Under the pieces are notes generated by a model. It searched no databases and was not told where the DNA came from. It saw only the letters and a program-made list of their open reading frames with translations. A DNA stretch of 7,909 bases from Clostridiales bacterium. Its GTDB lineage: Bacteria; Bacillota; Clostridia; Oscillospirales; Oscillospiraceae. The stretch's first letter is position 1. Each line of letters opens with the position of its first letter. Shown piece after piece: positions 1-5,453 of this stretch. The position numbers were made by a program, and so were the translations under genes. The stretch lies in NCBI GenBank assembly GCA_021200895.1, contig JAJQFX010000102.1, forward strand, positions 12,551-20,459. Direction: 5' to 3'.

Positions 1-10
1 CGATTCCACT

Positions 11-46
11 GCGGCGCCCCCAAAACGGCGGCCCCCGCTCTTTTTT
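11..46 (+). terminator. possible terminator of an upstream gene
   Basis: A GC-rich stretch can fold imperfectly: GCGGCGCC (11-18) against GGCG (27-30) and CCGC (35-38), with a bulge at 31-34. It is followed by TC and a run of six T (41-46). This would fit a factor-independent terminator for a gene ending left of the window. The stem is interrupted and the upstream gene is not visible, so the call is weak. Confidence 0.25.
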
Positions 47-50
47 GCAA

Positions 51-92
51 TTTGGGCGATTCCTACAAACTTTTTTGTAGGAATCGCCCAAA
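51..92. repeat. perfect 19-bp inverted repeat
   Basis: Bases 51-69 (TTTGGGCGATTCCTACAAA) are the exact reverse complement of 74-92, separated by the 4-base loop CTTT. On neither strand is the stem followed by a clean T run (+ strand continues AACGAAAATC, - strand TTGCAAAAAA), so it is not a typical terminator despite its stability. It lies just upstream of the predicted promoter at 116-144. It could be a cruciform-type or dispersed palindromic repeat, or a terminator working with the T residues inside its own arm. Confidence 0.85.
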
Positions 93-115
93 AACGAAAA
101 TCAGAGAAAAGAGCC

Positions 116-144
116 TTGACAAAAGTAGAATTTTGGTGTAGCGT
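116..144 (+). promoter_or_regulatory. predicted promoter of the oxidoreductase/MATE operon
   Basis: A perfect -35 box TTGACA (116-121) is followed after 17 bases by TAGCGT (139-144), a weak -10 with 3 of 6 consensus bases. The surroundings are an AT-rich island in otherwise GC-rich DNA. The weak -10 is supported by its position: the operator core starts 10 bases downstream, against 9 bases in the second promoter of this window. The predicted transcription start is near 151, giving a leader of about 100 bases. Confidence 0.6.
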
Positions 145-149
145 TTACT

Positions 150-173
150 TGAATTAAATCGTGATTTAACACG
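150..173. promoter_or_regulatory. palindromic operator, copy 1
   Basis: TTAAATC (154-160), a GT centre and GATTTAA (163-169) form a 7-bp-arm inverted repeat. It overlaps the predicted transcription start, the usual place for a repressor site. The left half extends to TGAATTAAATC (150-160). The mirror image of this half occurs as the right half of copy 2 at 3480-3503, and the two copies share 15 identical bases. The binding protein is not encoded in the window and its family cannot be assigned from the site alone. Confidence 0.7.
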
Positions 174-193
174 ACATTCTAAAAAGATGCAAC

Positions 194-237
194 GTTCCGG
201 CCTGCGGTAGATCATGCCCCTGCCCGGCAGCCGGAAC
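194..237 (+). promoter_or_regulatory. 5' leader stem-loop before the oxidoreductase gene
   Basis: GTTCCGGC (194-201) pairs with GCCGGAAC (230-237). The stem continues inward with TGC (203-205) to GCA (227-229) and GG (206-207) to CC (224-225), leaving single-base bulges at 202 and 226. The loop is 208-223. The stem ends three bases before the ribosome site (241-247), so it could influence initiation or protect the mRNA 5' end. It starts 24 bases after the operator core, the same distance as the leader hairpin of the importer operon. Confidence 0.6.
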
Positions 238-252
238 AGGAAAGGAGCAAAC

Positions 253-1260
253 ATGAATATCGGTGTGTGCGGATGCGGCACCATCGCATCCTGGATTTCT
301 GATATTTTGAATCAATTAAACAGTGAAACCATCGTCAAATACGGCGTAGCCTCCGCCTTTGCGGCGGAATGCCAGCCCTTTGCCGACAAGTGGGGCTGGA
401 AAAAGGTGTACGAGAGCTATGACGCCCTGATGCAGGATCCGGCCATCGACCTGGTCTACATCGCCGTCCCCAATTCCTTCCACCGCGAGGTCTGCCTGAA
501 GGCGCTGAACTACGGGAAGAACGTGGTCTGCGAGAAGCCCTTCGCCGTCAACGAGCAGCAGGCGAAGGAGATGGTGGCCCTGGCGGAGGAGAAGGGCGTG
601 TTCCTCTCCGAAGCGCTGTGGCCCTCCTTCCTGCCCTCCCGCCAGCTCATCGACGAGGAAATCGCCTCCGGCAGCATCGGTCAGGTCACCGGGGCGGAGT
701 TCGTCTCCCTGTCCTACGTCCTGTTCCTGGAGCGGGTCAAGCGGCTGGATCTGGGCGGCGGCGCGCTGCTGGATATGGGCCCTTATATGCTGGGCCGGAT
801 GACTGACCACTTCGGTCTGGACATCGCCTCCATCGAGGGCACCTTTGAGCATCTGGACACCGGCGTAGACAGCCGGGACGACTACACCATCACTTACAAG
901 GACGGCAGGACCGTCCATTGCAGAAGCACCATTGACACCCCCCACGAGGAGGGCATGGAGTACGGGCAAATCAACGGCACCAAGGGTTCCATCTGGTTTG
1001 ACAGCATCTCCAACCCCCAGGACATCCGCGTGCAGGATTTGGAGGGCAACGTGGTGAAGCAAATCGCTGTGCCTCCCATGATTCACGGCACCGAGGTGCC
1101 CTTCATCGCCGGGTACGAATATGAGTTCCTGGCCTTCGAGCGGGCCCTGGCGGAGGGCCGCACGGAATGTCCTGAGGCCACCCACGCCCAGACGCTGACC
1201 ATCGCCCATGTGATGACCGAGCTGCGCAGGCAGGCCAACGTGGTGTTCCCCTTTGAATGA
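253..1260 (+). CDS. Gfo/Idh/MocA-family NAD(P)-dependent oxidoreductase
   Basis: This predicted 335-residue cytosolic dehydrogenase belongs to the family that oxidises or reduces hydroxyl/keto groups of sugars, inositols and related compounds. The N-terminal Rossmann fold starts with GVCGCGTIA (residues 4-12), the GxGxxA dinucleotide loop. C-E-K-P (93-96) is the family's EKP motif with the conserved Lys95. The C-terminal alpha/beta domain carries GGGALLDMGPY (168-178). Tyr178 lies where glucose-fructose oxidoreductase and dimeric dihydrodiol dehydrogenase have their catalytic Tyr, so it resembles that subgroup more than the D-x-x-x-H inositol dehydrogenases (inference). Length is typical. The ATG at 253 was chosen over an in-frame ATG at 214 because AAAGGAG (241-247) sits five bases upstream and the Rossmann strand begins immediately. 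It is the first gene of an operon with the MATE exporter (37-base gap). The substrate is not predictable. Confidence 0.92.
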   Translation: MNIGVCGCGTIASWISDILNQLNSETIVKYGVASAFAAECQPFADKWGWKKVYESYDALMQDPAIDLVYIAVPNSFHREVCLKALNYGKNVVCEKPFAVNEQQAKEMVALAEEKGVFLSEALWPSFLPSRQLIDEEIASGSIGQVTGAEFVSLSYVLFLERVKRLDLGGGALLDMGPYMLGRMTDHFGLDIASIEGTFEHLDTGVDSRDDYTITYKDGRTVHCRSTIDTPHEEGMEYGQINGTKGSIWFDSISNPQDIRVQDLEGNVVKQIAVPPMIHGTEVPFIAGYEYEFLAFERALAEGRTECPEATHAQTLTIAHVMTELRRQANVVFPFE

Positions 1261-1297
1261 TGCACGGAATGACGAATAGAAAGAAGGTTGCTAAGCT

Positions 1298-2695
1298 ATG
1301 GCTAACGCGGTAGGGAAGAAGGTCGGGCGCGACCTGACCAGCGGGCCAATCATGCCGTCCCTGTTGTCGTTCGCGCTGCCGATTGTCACTACAGACGTGA
1401 TTCAGCAGCTGTACTCCATGGTTGACCTGATGGTGATCGGGCAATTCGTGGGCAATGTGGGCACCGTCGGCGTGAATACAGGGGGCGAAATTGCGGACTT
1501 CCTGATGCCGGTGGCGACGGCGTTCGCGGCCGCCGGGCAGATTTATGTGGCCCAGTTGGCCGGGGCCAGAAAATATGAGGAGCAGAAGCGGGCCATCGGC
1601 ACCTTCATCAGCCTGATGCTGTGCGCGGCGCTGGGATTCATGGTGCTGACCATCGCCCTGACAAATCCCATCCTGAATCTGCTGAACTGCCCGGAGGAAT
1701 CCCTCAGCGAGGCGCGGAACTACATGATCATCACCGCCGTGGGCCTGCCCTTTATCTATGGCTACAATGCGGTGTGCGGCGTGCTGCGGGGCATGGGCGA
1801 GAGCCAGCGCCCCCTGGTGTTCATCATCATTGCGGCTGTGGTGAATATCTTCCTGGATATTCTGCTGGTGGCCGTGTTCCGGCTCAGCGCCGCCGGTACG
1901 GCGCTGGCTACGGTGTTCTCCCAGGTGGCGGCGTTCTCTGCCTCCTTTGCATATATGTACAAGCACAAGGAGACCTTTGAGTTCGAGCTGAAGCTGTCCT
2001 ACTTCAAGTGCGATCCCCACCACGCCAAGGTGCTGCTGAGGCTGGGCCTGCCCCAGGCCCTCCGCTCCGTGCTGGTGCGGGCCTCCATGCTCTGGGTCAA
2101 CGCCAACGTAAACGCCTGCGGCTCCATTGCCTCCGGCACCAACGGCATCGGCAACAAGCTGCAAAAGTTCCTGGAGATTTTCAGCTCCAGTATGTCCCAG
2201 GCCAGCGCCGCCATGGTAGGCCAAAACCTGGGGGCCAAGAAGCAGGATCGGGCGAAAAAGACGGTGCATTCCGCGCTGCTGTCCAGCCTGTGCTTTGCCC
2301 TCTGCATCAGCCTGCTGATTTCCTTCTTCCCGCAGCAGGTGTTTGGCATCTTTACCACAGACGCGGACGTAAAAGCCTTCGGCGTGTACTATATCCAAAT
2401 GCTGTGTGTTCACATCATCGTCTCCTCCATCACCAGTTCTTATCAGTCCATGGTCATCGGCTCTGGCAATGCCACGCTGAACTTCATCATCGGTATTCTG
2501 GACGGTGTCGTCTGCAAAATCGGCCTGAGCCTGTTGTTTGTGAACGTCATCTTCCAGGTCTCGGCGGAAACGGACTGGTTCATGACTGCGCTGGGCTACT
2601 TCTGGGGTACCGGCCTGTCCCGCGTGCTGCCGGCGCTGGTGTGCATCATCTACTTCTATTCTGGCCGCTGGAAGAAGAGGGCTTTGCTGTCATAA
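1298..2695 (+). CDS. MATE-family efflux transporter
   Basis: This 465-residue, very hydrophobic protein has the length and architecture of MATE (multi-antimicrobial extrusion) exporters: about 12 membrane helices in two homologous halves, using a Na+ or H+ gradient to expel drugs or metabolites. Family hallmarks are the entry motif DLTSGPIMPSLLSFALP (12-28), AGQIYVAQLAGA (79-90) in the first half, CGVLRGMGESQRP (160-172) after the fourth helix, and the second-half equivalents AAMVGQNLGA (304-313) and MVIGSGNATLNF (385-396). A basic tail (WKKRALLS) ends the protein. The start is supported by AGAAGG (1282-1287) ten bases upstream. It follows the oxidoreductase by 37 bases and precedes the small membrane gene by 13 bases, so co-transcription is likely. 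Substrate unknown. The context suggests export of a product or toxic by-product of the oxidoreductase pathway, which is inference only. Confidence 0.93.
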   Translation: MANAVGKKVGRDLTSGPIMPSLLSFALPIVTTDVIQQLYSMVDLMVIGQFVGNVGTVGVNTGGEIADFLMPVATAFAAAGQIYVAQLAGARKYEEQKRAIGTFISLMLCAALGFMVLTIALTNPILNLLNCPEESLSEARNYMIITAVGLPFIYGYNAVCGVLRGMGESQRPLVFIIIAAVVNIFLDILLVAVFRLSAAGTALATVFSQVAAFSASFAYMYKHKETFEFELKLSYFKCDPHHAKVLLRLGLPQALRSVLVRASMLWVNANVNACGSIASGTNGIGNKLQKFLEIFSSSMSQASAAMVGQNLGAKKQDRAKKTVHSALLSSLCFALCISLLISFFPQQVFGIFTTDADVKAFGVYYIQMLCVHIIVSSITSSYQSMVIGSGNATLNFIIGILDGVVCKIGLSLLFVNVIFQVSAETDWFMTALGYFWGTGLSRVLPALVCIIYFYSGRWKKRALLS

Positions 2696-2708
2696 CGGAG
2701 GAATCACG

Positions 2709-3290
2709 GTGAAACGAAAATCCTATCGGGAACGCTATTTTGAGGACAATCAACCTGAGCGCCAGGTGGCCAACAACCGGAAGGGCTACCGCATCGTCTA
2801 CCGCTATGTGGGGCTGTGGGTGGCCTGGCACAGCGAGAAATGGCCGCTGCAAACCGTGAAGCGCGGCCTCGCCCTGGCGGAGGTGGCCAGCGTCTGCCTG
2901 TACCTGATTTGCGCCAGGGTGGACACGCCTCTGAACCACTGCCAGCTGGCCAATGGATTCGGCGTGCTGTCCGTCGTCCCGTGGATTTTAGAGCTGTCCG
3001 GCATCGTCCGGTTCCTGCTGTCCAAAGCCTATGTCAGGGAGATGGACAGCCAGGAAATCGACCAGTCCATCCGCTATGGCACCGTGTTCCGGGCGGGGCT
3101 GCTGGGTCTGAGCCTTCTGTGCAGCGTCGTCACCATCCTGGCGGGCGGGACGGCGACGCTGCTGGACGGCGGCATGGCTCTGGGCATCCTTGCCAGCATT
3201 GCCCTGTCCGTCGCCGTCTGGCAGGTGTACCGCAGCCTGCTGCTGGACACCTATCATAACGTGGACGGAGCGCCGGGCAGCCGGTGCTGA
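2709..3290 (+). CDS. unrecognised four-helix membrane protein
   Basis: I do not recognise this 193-residue protein. It has a strongly basic, Tyr/Arg-rich cytosolic N-terminus (1-50, beginning MKRKSYRERYFED). Four predicted membrane segments follow, at about 52-70, 82-104, 127-149 and 153-175, and the tail is short and polar. The loop between helices 2 and 3 (106-124) is charged (REMDSQEIDQ). By the positive-inside rule both ends should be cytosolic. The start is a GTG with an excellent ribosome site, GGAGG (2697-2701), seven bases upstream. The site overlaps the space just after the MATE stop codon, so translation follows closely on the exporter. Codon use matches its neighbours, and it is the last gene of the unit. 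A partner or modulator role for the exporter is possible but has no support beyond position. No catalytic motif is visible. Confidence 0.85.
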   Translation: MKRKSYRERYFEDNQPERQVANNRKGYRIVYRYVGLWVAWHSEKWPLQTVKRGLALAEVASVCLYLICARVDTPLNHCQLANGFGVLSVVPWILELSGIVRFLLSKAYVREMDSQEIDQSIRYGTVFRAGLLGLSLLCSVVTILAGGTATLLDGGMALGILASIALSVAVWQVYRSLLLDTYHNVDGAPGSRC

Positions 3291-3330
3291 GGCCGCCGCA
3301 GTTCGGGCGAAAGGGAAGGAAAACGGGGCC

Positions 3331-3356
3331 GCTGCGTACCGATTCAGGTGCGCAGC
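3331..3356 (+). terminator. hairpin after the first operon, possible terminator
   Basis: GCTGCGTACC (3331-3340) pairs with GGTGCGCAGC (3347-3356) in a 10-bp stem (one T-G wobble) around the loop GATTCA. It lies 40 bases after the stop codon of the last gene of the first operon. No T run follows directly, only AGGCTCTGTTTCC. A second weak stem (GGCTC 3358-3362 with GAGCC 3378-3382) comes next. Its position favours a 3'-end structure for the upstream transcript, but it is not a canonical intrinsic terminator. Confidence 0.4.
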
Positions 3357-3446
3357 AGGCTCTGTTTCCCCAAAAATGAGCCGTTGCAGGAAGGCAAATG
3401 TGCTTTTTGCACAAAAAACAAAAAAGATGTTTGTCTATTCTGCCAA

Positions 3447-3475
3447 TTGATTTTTGAACTGGCAACGGCTATACT
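3447..3475 (+). promoter_or_regulatory. predicted promoter of the ABC importer operon
   Basis: TTGATT (3447-3452) and TATACT (3470-3475) are separated by 17 bases, matching 4 of 6 and 5 of 6 consensus positions. An A-rich tract (3411-3426) just upstream could act as an UP element. The predicted start near 3482 leaves a leader of about 108 bases before the binding-protein gene. Confidence 0.75.
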
Positions 3476-3479
3476 CTCA

Positions 3480-3503
3480 ATTAGTAAATCGTGATTTAAT
3501 TCA
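3480..3503. promoter_or_regulatory. palindromic operator, copy 2
   Basis: TAAATC (3485-3490), GT, GATTTA (3493-3498) is the same palindrome as at 150-173, identical over 15 bases (TAAATCGTGATTTAA) and in the same orientation. The right half is extended to GATTTAATTCA (3493-3503), the exact mirror of the extended left half of copy 1. The core begins 9 bases after the -10 box, over the predicted transcription start, consistent with repression by a dimeric regulator. Confidence 0.75.
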
Positions 3504-3523
3504 TAGTCCAAACCACGAGCGCA

Positions 3524-3554
3524 GTTCCTTCCCGCGGCATGGGCGGGAAGGAAC
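3524..3554 (+). promoter_or_regulatory. 5' leader stem-loop before the binding-protein gene
   Basis: GTTCCTTCCCGC (3524-3535) is perfectly complementary to GCGGGAAGGAAC (3543-3554), a 12-bp stem with a 7-base loop (GGCATGG). It lies 24 bases after the operator core and 24 bases before the ribosome site (3579-3583). No T run follows directly, so it is more likely a leader stability or translation element than a terminator. Confidence 0.7.
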
Positions 3555-3589
3555 GCCTCCACACGTTCCATTTTCTAAGGAGGACAAAA

Positions 3590-5260
3590 ATGAAAAACGC
3601 AACAAAACGATTCCTGACGCTGCTCCTGGCTCTGGCGATGGTATGCTCCCTGGCAGCCTGCGGCGGCTCCAGCTCCGGCGGCAGCACCAGCGACACCGGC
3701 TCCGGCGATAGCAGCGCTGCCTCCACCGGTGACGCCTCCACCGGCGCGGCCACCTCTGACGTGAACAACGACGCCGACGGCAACGGCCGTGCGGACAAGG
3801 TGGTTTACGCCAGCACCCAGGCCTATTCCAGCCTGACCCCCTTCCTGAACCCCAAGACCTACACCGCCGCCGTCTTTGAGACCCTGGGCCGCTATCACGA
3901 CTATGGCAGCGACTTCGAGGGCCTGCTGATGGAGAGCTGGGAGCAGACCGACGAGCTGACCTATGTGGCCTATCTGTACGACAACATCTACGACTCCGAG
4001 GGCAACCACATCACCGCCAGCGACGTGGTGTTCAGCTTTGAGACCGTCCGCACCGAGGGTGAGATCTCCCAGACCGACGTTATCGCAGAAATCACCGCTC
4101 TGGATGACTACACCGTCCAGTTCACCTGGGCCGACACCCCTGTTACCGGAGCGTTTGAGCAGATGATGAGCCTGGTCAACATCGTCAGCCAGGAAGCCTA
4201 TGAAGCCTCCGGCGACGGCATGGCTTCCAGCCCTGTGGGCACCGGGCCCTATGTCGTCACCAGCTGGACCAGCGGTGTCAGCATGACCCTGGAGGTCAAT
4301 GAGAACTACTGGGCTTCTGAGGAGCAGGTCAAGTTCGACACCCAGAAGCAGAATGCGGATGTCATTGAAATTCAGACCATCTCCGAGACCTCTCAGATTT
4401 CCATGGCCCTCCAGACCGGTGAAATCGATATGACTGAGGATTTGGCCGCTACCGATGCCTCCAGCTTCGAGGAGGGCGGCGCCTACTCTGACAGCTACAG
4501 CGTGCTGGAGCAGGCCGATTACGCTCCCAAGTCCATCCTGGTGAACGTCAGCGAGGATGCCAAGACCAGCGACTACTATCTCCGTCAGGCCATCATGTGC
4601 GCCATTGACAACGAGTACATCGCCTCCGTGGTAAACGGCGGCTCCAACCAGGCGGTTTACGGCCTGGGCGCTCCCTCCAACTCCGACTATGACGAGGAAG
4701 CCTGGAAGTCCTACCTGCCTGAGCGCTCTGTGGAGCAGGCCAAGGAATATCTGGCCCAGTCCGCCTATCCTGACGGCACCACCATCACCCTGCTGCTGAT
4801 TGACGGCGGCATCAATAACGACATCGCCGAAATCATCCAGAACCAGCTGACCCAAATCGGCATCGAAGTGGATGTGCAGGCACAGACCTTCGGCAACTGG
4901 CTGACCAACAAGGGCGACTCCACCACTTGGGATCTGATCATCTCCGAGCTGTCCTCCACCAACTGCTGCGCCGCCATCTATCAGAACGCCTTTGACACCC
5001 GTGACGGCAGCTCCAACGAGATTTTCTCCACCGATGCCACCCTCCAGGAGCTTCTGGAAGCCTGCATCTTTGTGGACAACCACACCCAGGAGAGCGTCAA
5101 CGCCTTCCAGCAGTACCTGACCGAGCAGGCCTATGTGATTCCCGGCCTGGTGCAGATCAACTACAACGTCTATGACAGCACCCTGATTTCCGAAATCGTC
5201 TACAGCGGCGAGGGCGCGGTTCTGCCTCAGGCGTTCACCTACATCGGTGTGGCTGAGTAA
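3590..5260 (+). CDS. ABC transporter family-5 substrate-binding lipoprotein (DppA/OppA-like)
   Basis: This 556-residue binding protein of a peptide/nickel/oligosaccharide-type ABC importer sits outside the membrane and delivers ligand to the two permeases encoded downstream. Residues 1-24 are a lipoprotein signal: K2/K6/R7, a hydrophobic core and the lipobox L-A-A-C with lipid-anchored Cys24. A flexible Gly/Ser/Thr linker (25-56) follows, then an acidic loop DVNNDADGNGRAD (57-69). Family-5 (SBP_bac_5) features are HITASDVVFSFE (140-151, the T-A-x-D-V-x-F-S motif) and SPVGTGPYVV (214-223). Length is normal for the family. The start at 3590 is set by AAGGAGG (3577-3583) and the signal peptide; an in-frame ATG at 3539 lies in the leader hairpin and would bury the signal. 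Regulation is probably by the operator at 3480-3503. The ligand is unknown and need not be a peptide. Confidence 0.93.
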   Translation: MKNATKRFLTLLLALAMVCSLAACGGSSSGGSTSDTGSGDSSAASTGDASTGAATSDVNNDADGNGRADKVVYASTQAYSSLTPFLNPKTYTAAVFETLGRYHDYGSDFEGLLMESWEQTDELTYVAYLYDNIYDSEGNHITASDVVFSFETVRTEGEISQTDVIAEITALDDYTVQFTWADTPVTGAFEQMMSLVNIVSQEAYEASGDGMASSPVGTGPYVVTSWTSGVSMTLEVNENYWASEEQVKFDTQKQNADVIEIQTISETSQISMALQTGEIDMTEDLAATDASSFEEGGAYSDSYSVLEQADYAPKSILVNVSEDAKTSDYYLRQAIMCAIDNEYIASVVNGGSNQAVYGLGAPSNSDYDEEAWKSYLPERSVEQAKEYLAQSAYPDGTTITLLLIDGGINNDIAEIIQNQLTQIGIEVDVQAQTFGNWLTNKGDSTTWDLIISELSSTNCCAAIYQNAFDTRDGSSNEIFSTDATLQELLEACIFVDNHTQESVNAFQQYLTEQAYVIPGLVQINYNVYDSTLISEIVYSGEGAVLPQAFTYIGVAE

Positions 5261-5294
5261 TTTGTTCCTTCCCTAACCTACCCCAATAGCATCC

Positions 5295-5393
5295 GGGGCT
5301 GCCCTGTCCGCCCGGAAGCGATGACCCTATCCGCCATTACGCAAGCAGGCGTCCGCTGCGATTGAGTCGACCGCTCCGGAGGAGGGCAGCCCC
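5295..5393 (+). other. long imperfect stem-loop between binding protein and permease
   Basis: The 193-base gap 5261-5453 has no gene. Most of it folds as one arm-to-arm structure. GGGGCTGCCCT (5295-5305) pairs perfectly with AGGGCAGCCCC (5383-5393). CCGGAAGCG (5312-5320) pairs with CGCTCCGG (5372-5379), leaving one bulged A. TGAC (5322-5325) pairs with GTCG (5366-5369). A small inner hairpin is possible (CGCC 5332-5335 with GGCG 5348-5351). It is followed by TTCCTTTT (5394-5401), a weak T-rich tail. Such a structure can lower read-through or protect the 3' end of the binding-protein mRNA so that it exceeds the permeases. I do not recognise it as a known RNA family. Confidence 0.6.
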
Positions 5394-5453
5394 TTCCTTT
5401 TGTAAGCATCCATTCATTTTACTCCATAAAAGAAAACGGGTGAATTATTTATT

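Noticed and set aside
214..252. Longer oxidoreductase start at the in-frame ATG at 214
   Set aside because: This ATG lies inside the leader hairpin and has no ribosome site. AAAGGAG at 241-247 points to the ATG at 253, where the Rossmann fold begins.
3399..3413. TGTGC/GCACA hairpin as a terminator
   Set aside because: It has only 5-bp arms and is followed by A-rich, not T-rich, sequence on the + strand. It more likely belongs to the A-rich region upstream of the promoter.
3539..3589. Longer binding-protein start at 3539
   Set aside because: It lies in the loop of the 12-bp leader stem and would put 17 extra residues before the lipoprotein signal. AAGGAGG at 3577-3583 fits the ATG at 3590.
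3575..5083. 502-codon open frame on the minus strand
   Set aside because: It is a Gly/Val-rich antisense frame of the binding-protein gene, open because of third-position GC bias. It resembles no known protein and the + strand gene is certain. Similar antisense frames at 316-1209, 1103-2413, 5469-6422 and 6602-7186 were dropped for the same reason.
5295..5393. tRNA or selenocysteine-tRNA-like gene, or SRP RNA
   Set aside because: The length and closing stem are suggestive. However, the 11-bp outer stem is too long for an acceptor, no T-arm consensus or anticodon arm is present, and the SRP core motif is absent.
5400..5430. Internal promoter before the first permease
   Set aside because: TTGTAA (5400-5405) and CATAAA (5425-5430) are 19 bases apart and the -10 match is poor. 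TTTACT (5418-5423) is only 12 bases from the -35.
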